Origin: an uncultured Clostridia bacterium
Lineage (GTDB): Bacteria; Bacillota; Clostridia; Oscillospirales; Ruminococcaceae
Length of the DNA stretch: 5,287 nucleotides
Assembly: GCA_946535685.1 (NCBI GenBank)
Contig: CAMNDR010000093.1
Span: forward strand, 1-5,287
Direction of reading: 5' to 3'
Shown here: positions 1-5,287 of the stretch, piece by piece
How the letters are laid out: each line of letters opens with the position of its first letter
Numbering within the stretch: the first letter of the stretch is position 1
Notes under the pieces: generated by a model
Told to the model about the DNA's origin: nothing
The model's database searches: none
What the model saw: only the letters and a program-made list of their open reading frames with translations
Translations under genes and position numbers: made by a program

Positions 1-54
1 TGCAAGCAGATGCGCCGCCAAGCCGTCAGGCGGGCTTTGTGCGGTGCTGCCTTA
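1..54 (+). repeat. Short palindromic repeat, copy A (cut by window start)
   Basis: Bases 6-45 are identical to 4705-4744, a 40-bp exact match in the same orientation. The right end (34-54), read in reverse complement, matches the left end of copy B (4677-4697) at 19 of 21 positions, so the two ends of the element are inverted repeats of each other. The left arm of this copy is absent or lies before the window. It encodes no protein and looks like a small MITE- or REP-like element. The family name and copy number in the genome are unknown. Confidence 0.75.
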
Positions 55-74
55 ATTCATTAAGATTTTTATAG

Positions 75-90
75 ACGCCGCAGGCGGCGT
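75..90. repeat. 7-bp perfect inverted repeat (hairpin 1)
   Basis: ACGCCGC and GCGGCGT flank a 2-base centre (AG). It is GC-rich, with no T-run after it on either strand, so it does not look like an intrinsic terminator. It is the first of four palindromes in the leader of the carboxypeptidase gene. With only two bases between the arms, an RNA hairpin would have to open the innermost pair. Confidence 0.7.
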
Positions 91-109
91 ATGGAAATGC
101 ATGAGACGG

Positions 110-136
110 GTTTTGTACAGCTTTGCTGCACAAAAC
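110..136. repeat. Long inverted repeat (hairpin 2)
   Basis: GTTTTGT (110-116) pairs with ACAAAAC (130-136), and CAGC (118-121) pairs with GCTG (125-128) around a TTT loop. The only mismatch is A117/C129. No poly-T tract follows on either strand. It lies 3 bases before the next hairpin. Confidence 0.8.
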
Positions 137-139
137 ATA

Positions 140-154
140 GCGTGCGCAGCACGC
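140..154. repeat. 6-bp GC-rich inverted repeat (hairpin 3)
   Basis: GCGTGC (140-145) and GCACGC (149-154) form a perfect stem with a GCA loop. It sits between hairpin 2 and the long palindrome at 156-194, with one base separating it from the latter. No terminator-like T-run follows. Confidence 0.75.
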
Positions 155-155
155 G

Positions 156-194
156 GTTTCCTTCAAATCGCTTATTAAGCGATTTGAAGGAAAC
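156..194. repeat. 39-base near-perfect palindrome (hairpin 4)
   Basis: Two 18-base arms (156-173 and 177-194) are exact reverse complements around a 3-base centre (ATT). The stem is mixed in composition and is not followed by a T-tract. It ends 7 bases before the AGAAAGGA ribosome binding site of the carboxypeptidase gene, so if transcribed it would form a very stable hairpin directly upstream of the translation start. It could be a mobile palindrome, an RNA stability element, or a cruciform or protein-binding site. The sequence does not decide between these. Confidence 0.85.
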
Positions 195-201
195 GAGTAT
201 C

Positions 202-209
202 AGAAAGGA
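202..209 (+). promoter_or_regulatory. Ribosome binding site of the M15 carboxypeptidase gene
   Basis: AGAAAGGA stands 6 bases before the ATG at 216, which supports that start. I found no convincing -35/-10 pair between 1 and 200. A TATAGA at 70-75 lacks a recognisable -35, so the gene may be read from a promoter before the window. Confidence 0.7.
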
Positions 210-215
210 TTCGTC

Positions 216-1037
216 ATGAACAATCAACAAAGAGATCCGAAAACGATCGGAAAAATACGGCGGACAGCCGCCCTGCTCATCCTGCTGGGTGTCCTCGGCT
301 TTGCAGGATTCCGCTGCACCGGCAAGCTCCGGGAGAAGCCGGATGGATCCGGCAGCACCGCAACGCTTTCCCAGATCACTGCCACAGAAGCGCAGTCTGC
401 GGCACCGGCGGAATCTCCCGCAGCACCGCCCACAGATGCTCCCACGGAAGCGCCCACCGAGCCGCCTACGGAACCGCCTACAGAGCCGCCCACGGAACCG
501 GACGAGAGCTGGAAGCTGACGCTTGTCAACCGCTGGAATGCACTTCCGGAGGACTATGATGTCTCGCTGGTGACGCTGTCCAACGGCAGATCGGTGGACG
601 AGCGGATCTATCCGGATCTGCAGGCGATGTTCGATGCCGCCCGTGCTGCCGGGCTTTCGCCGATGGTGCGGGAGGGCTTCCGCACGCACTCCGACCAGGA
701 GGCTATCATGAACGAGCGCATCGCCGGATATGAAGCGGAAGGCTATTCCGAGGAGGAAGCCCGCCAGAAGGCCGAGGAATACGTTGCGATCCCCGGCACC
801 AGCGAGCATGAGCTGGGGCTTGCCGTGGACATCAATTCCACGAGCGAGGATGCGTGGGGGCTGTACAACTGGCTCGCCCAGAATGCACATGAATATGGCT
901 TTATCCTGCGCTATCCAGAAGGAAAGGAAAGCATTACCGGCATTGATTACGAGCCGTGGCATTATCGCTATGTCGGCAAGGAAGCCGCTGCCGAGATCTA
1001 CAGCCAGCAGGTGACGCTGGAGGAATATCTGCAGTAA
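216..1037 (+). CDS. Membrane-anchored D-alanyl-D-alanine carboxypeptidase, M15 (VanY-like) family
   Basis: This 273-residue protein should remove the terminal D-Ala from peptidoglycan stem peptides outside the cytoplasmic membrane. Residues 1-16 are polar and basic, and residues 18-33 form one hydrophobic segment. The following GFRC is not a good lipobox, so a membrane anchor or uncleaved signal is more likely than a lipoprotein. A Pro/Thr/Glu linker (about 72-96, repeats of PTEP) acts as a spacer. The M15 domain fills about 98-265: GFRTHSDQ at 154-161 matches the family's substrate-binding GyRs..Q motif. SEHELGLAVD at 196-205 supplies zinc ligands H198 and D205. EPWHY at 246-250 supplies the catalytic E246 and zinc ligand H249. 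All expected catalytic residues are present, so it is probably active. It is convergent with the arabinofuranosidase gene and shares its terminator. The family assignment is firm. Whether it serves wall turnover or glycopeptide tolerance cannot be told, as no van-type neighbours are visible. Confidence 0.93.
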   Translation: MNNQQRDPKTIGKIRRTAALLILLGVLGFAGFRCTGKLREKPDGSGSTATLSQITATEAQSAAPAESPAAPPTDAPTEAPTEPPTEPPTEPPTEPDESWKLTLVNRWNALPEDYDVSLVTLSNGRSVDERIYPDLQAMFDAARAAGLSPMVREGFRTHSDQEAIMNERIAGYEAEGYSEEEARQKAEEYVAIPGTSEHELGLAVDINSTSEDAWGLYNWLAQNAHEYGFILRYPEGKESITGIDYEPWHYRYVGKEAAAEIYSQQVTLEEYLQ

Positions 1038-1047
1038 ACGGACAAGA

Positions 1048-1079
1048 AAAACGCCCCTGGGTTTCCCCAGAGGCGTTTT
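1048..1079. terminator. Bidirectional intrinsic terminator
   Basis: AAAACGCC (1048-1055) pairs with GGCGTTTT (1072-1079). After one C/A mismatch, CTGGG (1057-1061) pairs with CCCAG across a 4-base loop. The stem ends in TTTT on the plus strand, and on the minus strand in TTTTT followed by CTT. It lies 10 bases after the carboxypeptidase stop and 6 bases beyond the arabinofuranosidase stop, so it can serve both convergent genes. Confidence 0.9.
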
Positions 1080-1085
1080 GCATGT

Positions 1086-4000
1086 TCAGGAAGCCAGCAG
1101 CTTGCTCTTGAGCATTGCCAGATCGAACACATTGAATTCTGCATTGGCATACAGATCGGCTGCATACGTCTGCTCACCGGTGAAGCTCTCCTGGCCGTGC
1201 AGATACTTCTGCAGCAGCACCAGATCCAGAACATCCACGTCGCCGTCAAGATCGACATCACCCTTCATGCCGGTGATATTCTCCTCGACCTCTACAGGAC
1301 GGATGATGAGATAGCAGAGGTTGATGGCCTTGTCTGCGGAGCGTGCGTTGATCGTCAGTGTGCCGTCCGTAACGGTGGCATTGCCCTTGACAGCAGAGCC
1401 GATCGCACAGTCGGCAGCGATGACGCTCTCACTTGCCTTGCCGTAGTTGGCATACAGCGTCGGGGACTTTGAACAGCCCCACGGATCTGCAAATGCAGCC
1501 TCTACCGTATACTTGCCGTTCGGCAGTGCGAAGGTGTAGTCAAGATGGCGGTCGATGTTGTTCTCGTACTGATTCTTGGTATAGCGGAAGCTCGATGCCT
1601 TGCTTGCACCGTCTGCCGCATGGCTCTCATCCGGCCAGGTATTGGCCGTGTAGATGCCCTTGCTCTTGGATGCGCCGTTGTACTTGTCAGCGAAATCATC
1701 CACGATGCCCCAGTTGCAGCCGGTCACTTCATCCGCACCGTTGCGCTGCTCGGTCACGCAGTTGTAGAGGCCGAGCTTGTCGCTGCCGGTGAGGGTGTCT
1801 GTGTTCTGGTCGCCGCAGTCTACGAAATAGGCGATGCTGCTGTCAAATTCATACTCCGGCTTGACGGCTGTCATATAGATGAAGTCGCAGACCTTGGCGG
1901 ATTCCTTGCCCTCAATGTCCGAGGAGAAAGTCACGTCGATCACAGTGTAGTTCTTCCCGTCCGCTTCCTTCGCATAAGCGCAGCGCTTGAGCACCTCCGG
2001 CGGTACCAGGATCTTGACATCATAGACATCATCACTGCCTGTATAATTCAGGGTCTGTGCAAAGAGCACTCTGTCGCCGACACGTACCCGCAGGGACTTG
2101 TCGTTGTCAGACTTGCGCAGCTTGATATTGAGCACAGTGAGCGGTGCGGATTCGTCAAGCGCCATCGTATAGGTGAACCAGCCGCCGTCTACTGCATAGC
2201 GGTAGGTGCTGTCATCGGTCACGCCCTTGGTGTTGAATTCCACCATATTGTGGAGATTGTCGCTCTCATACTGGCCATAGCCCGGCTGTACGATATCGGA
2301 ATTGGAGACCTCTGCACGGGGCAGGCGCTCCTCGATCACGGTGCCGTTCGGGTTGAACTTCCAGTAGATACCGTAGCGCTGCTGATACTGCTGGTAATGC
2401 GGCGTGAAGGTCAGCTTGGTGTTGGTATCGTTCAGCGTGAAGCGCATGGAGCCCTCCTCACGGACAAGGTGCTTGTCGATCTCACGCATGAATGCGGCGA
2501 TGGACTGGCCTTCCTTGCTCAGGGTGATGGTCTCGCTTGCGACCTTCTTTTCCTTCGGGATGGTGACCCACATACCGGTGGAGTCGGTCTTCATGTCTTC
2601 CTTGCCGAGCTCAGCGCTCAGAACGACCGGGCCGTACTTGAAGCCGTAGACGCTCGGATTATCCGGCAGGGAATACGCTCTGACCTTGGCGGGGATCTTC
2701 ACGGTGATCACATCGCCGCTGCTGAAATCGCCCTTGACCTGCGCATAGCCGTCGATTGTCTCATAGGCATAATCCTGACCGCCAACGCTGACGGACATGG
2801 TGCCGGCTGTCCAGTCCGGGATGCGGAAGCGGAAATCGAGATTACCGCTGCCCTGTACGGTGAACTTTGCCGTATCGCTGACAGGAATATCGGTATCCTG
2901 TACAATGGTCACGTTCATTTCCTCCCAGTCGAGCTTGGACGCCTGGTAGAGGTTGACGTAGAGCGTGTTGCCCTCATGCATGTAGATGGTATCACCGAGC
3001 TTGGTGAAGTTTTCCATGCCGCTGCCGGTGCAGCACCAGAACTTATCCCAGCGGGTGCTGTAGACCTTGAAGTAACCGGTCGCCATCGGCTGGAAGTAGG
3101 TGGTCATGCCGGTCTCCGGATTCTGCGAGGAGAGGATGGAGTTGTAGTAGGCAGTCTCGTAGTAATCCATGTACTTCGGATCATGCGTGATCTTGAACAG
3201 CTCACGGCTGAGCTTGAGCATATTATAGGAGTTGCAGGTCTCACAGTTGCAGTTCGTGCGCTCCTTATCGAGGATGTCATCCTCGCCGAAGTGCTCCCAC
3301 TCGGAGTTGCCGCCGGTGATGTAGGTGTGGTGCTGGACGACGATGTCCCAGAATTTCTCGGCATACTGGAGATAGCGGGAAGCATCGACCTTTTCACCGT
3401 TCACCGTCTTGCCGTCGAGCACGGTATAGCGCTTGAGGGCACCGAGGAACTTCGGGATGGTCGTATTGGCGTGGCGGTTGTTCAGCACATTCCGGTCGCC
3501 CTTGAGCACGAGCTCATGCAGGGCTGTCTGGTCGAAATAATGCGCTGCGACCGCATGGGTATCCTTGCCGGTGATCGCATAGAGCTCATACATACAGTCG
3601 TTCATGCCGCCGTATTCGATCGAGAGGACGGTATTCTGCGTCTGCTGGCTCCACTTGCTGCAGCGGTTGTAGACCCAGTCGCCGAGGCCGGATGCCACAT
3701 CCTTGGCGGGCGCATAGTTCGTTGCATGGTACACGTCATTCAGACCGGTGATGAGCTTGTGCATCGTGTACCACGGCACCCACGCATCATCGAAGATATT
3801 GGCCTTGCCCTGCTCGACCTGGTCGAACTGGCGCTCAACGCTCTGGCCTGCCTTGACCGGCGCTGCCCAGATGAGACCCGGTTTGCCCTTGGAATGCTGC
3901 TGACATTCCTTGAGCGCATCAATCATGGTGGTCATGCGCTTGTAGAGCTCGTTTCTGTCGGACTCGGACAGATTCGGGTTCTGGTAGGCCTGCGCAATGG

Positions 4001-4337
4001 CGGAGAGATAGTGCCCGACGCAGTGGCCGCCGATGTTGGTGTTTTCCCAGCCGCCGTAGCGGGTCGCACCAAAGGTGTTCAGCCCTGCATTTTCACGGAA
4101 GCCGGCAAGCAGCTTGTTGACATCGAAGGCAAGGAGATAGTCCATTTCCTTCTCAAATGCATTGGTGCAGTAGGGGTCGGTCATGGTGACATCGCCGATC
4201 GAAAAATCCCGGATGTCGATGTCCGCTGCTGCGGCAGGGGCGGATTGCAGTACATCTGCCGGAAGGATCCCCATCCCGCCGAGCATGGAAACTGCAGTAA
4301 AGGCTGCTGTCAGGCGTTTTTTCAGTTTTCCTTTCAT
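1086..4337 (-). CDS. Secreted dockerin-bearing beta-L-arabinofuranosidase, DUF1680 clan (GH127/GH146)
   Basis: This 1083-residue exoenzyme is likely to release terminal beta-L-arabinofuranose from arabinan or arabinosylated plant glycans. A signal peptide (basic start, hydrophobic core, APAAAA near 33-38) targets it for export. The (alpha/alpha)-barrel catalytic domain spans about 45-460. By analogy with Bifidobacterium HypBA1, C435 in FWCCTG is the thiol nucleophile, E352 in HFGEDD the probable acid/base, and E366, C368 and C436 the zinc ligands. CNSYNMLKLSRELF and WCCTGSGMENF look more like GH146 than classical GH127. Beta domains follow: about 470-660 (DUF4986-like), about 680-825 (DUF6805-like), and about 833-1013 (malectin- or CBM-like, opening YFVDCGD). 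Residues 1026-1083 are a type I dockerin. Its first calcium loop is canonical (D1027, D1029, D1031, D1038); the second (D1061, N1065, N1069, D1072) is degenerate. A cohesin-bearing scaffold is expected elsewhere in the genome. The start is supported by AGGAGG six bases upstream. Exact substrate and GH family number are inference. Confidence 0.93.
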   Translation of the reverse strand: MKGKLKKRLTAAFTAVSMLGGMGILPADVLQSAPAAAADIDIRDFSIGDVTMTDPYCTNAFEKEMDYLLAFDVNKLLAGFRENAGLNTFGATRYGGWENTNIGGHCVGHYLSAIAQAYQNPNLSESDRNELYKRMTTMIDALKECQQHSKGKPGLIWAAPVKAGQSVERQFDQVEQGKANIFDDAWVPWYTMHKLITGLNDVYHATNYAPAKDVASGLGDWVYNRCSKWSQQTQNTVLSIEYGGMNDCMYELYAITGKDTHAVAAHYFDQTALHELVLKGDRNVLNNRHANTTIPKFLGALKRYTVLDGKTVNGEKVDASRYLQYAEKFWDIVVQHHTYITGGNSEWEHFGEDDILDKERTNCNCETCNSYNMLKLSRELFKITHDPKYMDYYETAYYNSILSSQNPETGMTTYFQPMATGYFKVYSTRWDKFWCCTGSGMENFTKLGDTIYMHEGNTLYVNLYQASKLDWEEMNVTIVQDTDIPVSDTAKFTVQGSGNLDFRFRIPDWTAGTMSVSVGGQDYAYETIDGYAQVKGDFSSGDVITVKIPAKVRAYSLPDNPSVYGFKYGPVVLSAELGKEDMKTDSTGMWVTIPKEKKVASETITLSKEGQSIAAFMREIDKHLVREEGSMRFTLNDTNTKLTFTPHYQQYQQRYGIYWKFNPNGTVIEERLPRAEVSNSDIVQPGYGQYESDNLHNMVEFNTKGVTDDSTYRYAVDGGWFTYTMALDESAPLTVLNIKLRKSDNDKSLRVRVGDRVLFAQTLNYTGSDDVYDVKILVPPEVLKRCAYAKEADGKNYTVIDVTFSSDIEGKESAKVCDFIYMTAVKPEYEFDSSIAYFVDCGDQNTDTLTGSDKLGLYNCVTEQRNGADEVTGCNWGIVDDFADKYNGASKSKGIYTANTWPDESHAADGASKASSFRYTKNQYENNIDRHLDYTFALPNGKYTVEAAFADPWGCSKSPTLYANYGKASESVIAADCAIGSAVKGNATVTDGTLTINARSADKAINLCYLIIRPVEVEENITGMKGDVDLDGDVDVLDLVLLQKYLHGQESFTGEQTYAADLYANAEFNVFDLAMLKSKLLAS

Positions 4338-4343
4338 ATAGAG

Positions 4344-4349
4344 CCTCCT
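4344..4349 (-). promoter_or_regulatory. Strong ribosome binding site of the arabinofuranosidase gene
   Basis: On the minus strand AGGAGG is followed by 6 bases (CTCTAT) and then ATG. This is a full anti-16S match at optimal spacing and fixes the start at 4337, directly before the signal peptide. Confidence 0.9.
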
Positions 4350-4424
4350 ATCATGTTTGTGTCTGGCACTGGTTGCGTTGCAAATTATCCGTACAAATGC
4401 GACAAATATTCATAACTTGTTAAA

Positions 4425-4453
4425 ATTATACCAAATGAATGGTCTAAATGCAA
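4425..4453 (-). promoter_or_regulatory. Predicted sigma-A promoter (extended -10) of the arabinofuranosidase gene
   Basis: On the minus strand a perfect TATAAT (4430-4425) is preceded directly by TGG, making an extended -10 (TGnTATAAT). A weak -35, TTGCAT (4453-4448), lies 17 bases away. Transcription would start near 4418, leaving a leader of about 80 bases with no obvious strong hairpin. A poor -35 with a good extended -10 is what an activator-dependent promoter often looks like. The direct repeats just behind it fit that reading. Confidence 0.65.
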
Positions 4454-4458
4454 CCCAC

Positions 4459-4492
4459 AAAATGCAGATTTGTAGTCATAAAATGCAGATTT
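4459..4492 (-). repeat. Pair of 13-bp direct repeats, candidate regulator site
   Basis: AAAATGCAGATTT occurs exactly at 4459-4471 and again at 4480-4492, a repeat period of 21 bp (two helical turns). The nearer copy ends 6 bases upstream of the arabinofuranosidase -35. The shared core AAATGCA recurs at 4446-4452, overlapping the -35, and AAATGC at 4395-4400 in the leader. Direct half-sites two turns apart behind a weak -35 suggest an activator binding site. AraC-family proteins use this geometry, but the regulator is unknown. Confidence 0.5.
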
Positions 4493-4613
4493 TTCAGTAC
4501 AATCAGCAATACAACCCCAATCAGTGCAAGTTTTGCTGTGCAGACAACTTTTTCGTTCAGGCAGGCACTTCATGGAGGAGGCATTCCGCTCCGTGAATAT
4601 CACTGTATTCCTA
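4493..4613. other. Middle of the divergent intergenic region, no clear gene
   Basis: Together with the flanking elements this completes the 435-base gap between the divergent genes. I see no strong hairpin, RNA gene or convincing protein here. A 35-codon frame starting at 4572 has a hydrophobic middle but runs through the consensus promoter at 4614-4642, so it is treated as doubtful. Confidence 0.5.
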
Positions 4614-4642
4614 TTGACATTGTATGCATTATGTGCTATAAT
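4614..4642 (+). promoter_or_regulatory. Perfect-consensus sigma-A promoter for the GCS-like gene
   Basis: TTGACA (4614-4619), a 17-base spacer and TATAAT (4637-4642) match the housekeeping consensus at every position. Transcription should start near 4649, giving a leader of about 124 bases that contains repeat copy B. An imperfect dyad covers the spacer and -10: TATGC and ATTAT (4623-4632) are mirrored by ATAAT (4638-4642) and GCATA (4645-4649), with a two-base bulge. A repressor could bind there, but this is only inference. Confidence 0.85.
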
Positions 4643-4676
4643 AAGCATAGCGACCTGGTATGCAAAGACAACTTCG

Positions 4677-4753
4677 TAAGGCAACACCGCACAGAGCTGG
4701 TGGTGCAGATGCGCCGCCAAGCCGTCAGGCGGGCTTTGTGCGGTATTGCCGTA
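4677..4753 (+). repeat. Short palindromic repeat, copy B (complete), in a 5' leader
   Basis: The outer arms 4680-4697 and 4733-4750 pair over 18 positions with 16 Watson-Crick pairs, one G-T and one mismatch (C4685/A4745). An inner stem, CCGCC (4714-4718) with GGCGG (4728-4732), closes a 9-base loop. Bases 4705-4744 are identical to 6-45. Size, terminal inverted repeats and lack of coding capacity fit a MITE- or REP-like element. No clear target duplication is visible. No T-run follows, so it is not a standard terminator. It ends 7 bases before the GAGGTGA ribosome binding site. Confidence 0.8.
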
Positions 4754-4760
4754 ACCATCT

Positions 4761-4767
4761 GAGGTGA
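4761..4767 (+). promoter_or_regulatory. Ribosome binding site of the GCS-like gene
   Basis: GAGGTGA stands 5 bases before the ATG at 4773 (8 bases counted from the GAGG core). It decides the start, and with it the unusually short N-terminal part of the protein. Confidence 0.8.
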
Positions 4768-4772
4768 TCATC

Positions 4773-5287
4773 ATGGACAAAACACTCAGGACTGCGATCT
4801 ATGAAAAATACATCGCACCGACAAAACAGACAAGGCCGGATTTCGGCACGTTCACGAGCGCTTCGCAGGTGCAGCTCGATGTCAGATACCAGGATCTGAC
4901 GGATGTCATCAACATCTTCGGACTGCTTGAGCCCTATAAGGCGCTGCTGTTTGCCAATTCCTATCTGCCGGATTATCCGGACTATCTCTGCGTGCGCAAC
5001 ATGCTCTGGGAGCGCAGCATGCAGGGCTATAACCCGCACAATGTCGGGATGTTTGAAAAGCAGATTACCGATGTCGATGAGCTGATCGACTACATCGGCA
5101 CGCAGTCGGTCTACTGCACGATGCGGGACGGGAAATACATCAACTTCACCCCGCTCACGGTCGAGGAATTATTCTCGCTGGAGACCGTGGAGGGCGAATA
5201 CTATGACGGGGCGCAGTACCGGAAGATCACCTTCACGCCGGAGCTGAGCGATCTGGAATACCTGCGCACCTTCAAATTCGAGGATCT
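4773..5287 (+). CDS. Glutamate-cysteine ligase-like protein (GCS2 type), N-terminal segment apparently missing; runs off window
   Basis: 171 codons are open to the window end, with no stop seen. Full family members join L-glutamate and L-cysteine using ATP, the first step of glutathione synthesis, in the cytoplasm. The resemblance is to the later part of GCS2 proteins: TSASQVQLDV (28-37), LEPYKALLFANS (52-63), a conserved R75 and W79, GMF (92-94), and MRDGKYINF (117-125). This order and spacing match the family pattern T.Q..LD, L.P....LFANS, R...W, GM, RDGKYI. The N-terminal catalytic region, usually more than 100 residues and containing a GxExE-type motif, is absent: residues 1-24 (KYIAPTKQTRPDF) look like the family's very start and then jump straight to GTFTSASQ. 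Either this is an internally deleted and inactive copy, or a divergent paralogue. A strong promoter and good ribosome binding site suggest it is still expressed. The family call is from memory of motifs and is moderate. Confidence 0.6.
   Translation, partial: MDKTLRTAIYEKYIAPTKQTRPDFGTFTSASQVQLDVRYQDLTDVINIFGLLEPYKALLFANSYLPDYPDYLCVRNMLWERSMQGYNPHNVGMFEKQITDVDELIDYIGTQSVYCTMRDGKYINFTPLTVEELFSLETVEGEYYDGAQYRKITFTPELSDLEYLRTFKFED

Noticed and set aside
51..70. CTTAAT-TC-ATTAAG followed by ATTTTT as a possible terminator
   Set aside because: The stem is only 6 bp and wholly A/T apart from one G-C pair, too weak for a confident intrinsic terminator.
75..194. Hairpin run considered as a CRISPR array or riboswitch
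   Set aside because: The palindromes differ from each other in sequence and length, so there is no repeat-spacer pattern, and I recognise no known riboswitch core.
429..504. Tandem-looking repeats in the carboxypeptidase gene
   Set aside because: They are the codons of the PTEP linker, explained by low-complexity protein sequence and not by a separate DNA element.
69..962. Minus-strand open frame opposite the carboxypeptidase
   Set aside because: Its translation is Arg/Gly-rich, typical of an antisense shadow, and its 3' part simply reads through the hairpin block. The plus strand has clear M15 motifs.
1545..4415. Very long open frame (956 codons) on the plus strand opposite the arabinofuranosidase
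   Set aside because: It mirrors a real gene with strong GC codon bias. The opposite strand has signal peptide, catalytic motifs, dockerin and a ribosome binding site, whereas this translation shows no recognisable domain.
4385..4780. 131-codon minus-strand frame across the divergent intergenic region
   Set aside because: It overlaps both predicted promoters, the direct repeats and repeat copy B, and its product has no recognisable domain.

Overview
The window looks like chromosome from a GC-rich Firmicute of the Ruminococcus group (Oscillospiraceae). The main evidence is a secreted plant-polysaccharide enzyme ending in a type I dockerin whose second repeat (ADLYANAEFNVFDLAMLKSKLL) has the style of R. 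flavefaciens-like cellulosomes. Pro-Thr-Glu linkers, AGGAGG-type ribosome binding sites and sigma-A promoters also fit. No species can be named from the sequence alone.

Layout: (1) 1-215 is non-coding and strongly palindromic. It begins with the end of a short repeat (copy A, 1-54), followed by four separate hairpins between 75 and 194. (2) 216-1037 (+) encodes a membrane-anchored M15/VanY-type D,D-carboxypeptidase with a PTEP linker. (3) 1048-1079 is a bidirectional terminator between convergent genes. (4) 1086-4337 (-) encodes a 1083-residue secreted DUF1680-clan beta-L-arabinofuranosidase (GH127/GH146, closer to GH146 by motif) with accessory beta domains and a C-terminal dockerin. (5) 4338-4772 is a divergent, AT-rich regulatory region. 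It holds an extended -10 promoter for the arabinofuranosidase, a pair of 13-bp direct repeats 21 bp apart behind it, a perfect-consensus promoter on the other strand, and a full copy of the repeat (copy B, 4677-4753) inside the predicted 5' leader. (6) From 4773 to the window end (+) runs an open frame resembling the later part of glutamate-cysteine ligase (GCS2 family). It appears to lack the N-terminal catalytic segment.

The three genes do not form one pathway. The arabinofuranosidase would trim arabinan or arabinosylated plant glycans, probably on a cellulosome. The carboxypeptidase would trim peptidoglycan stem peptides. The GCS-like protein would belong to thiol metabolism if functional. 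I see no defence system, CRISPR array, transposase, tRNA or rRNA. The most interesting non-coding signals are the two same-orientation repeat copies bracketing 4.7 kb, the run of hairpins before the carboxypeptidase, and the 21-bp-phased direct repeats before the arabinofuranosidase promoter.
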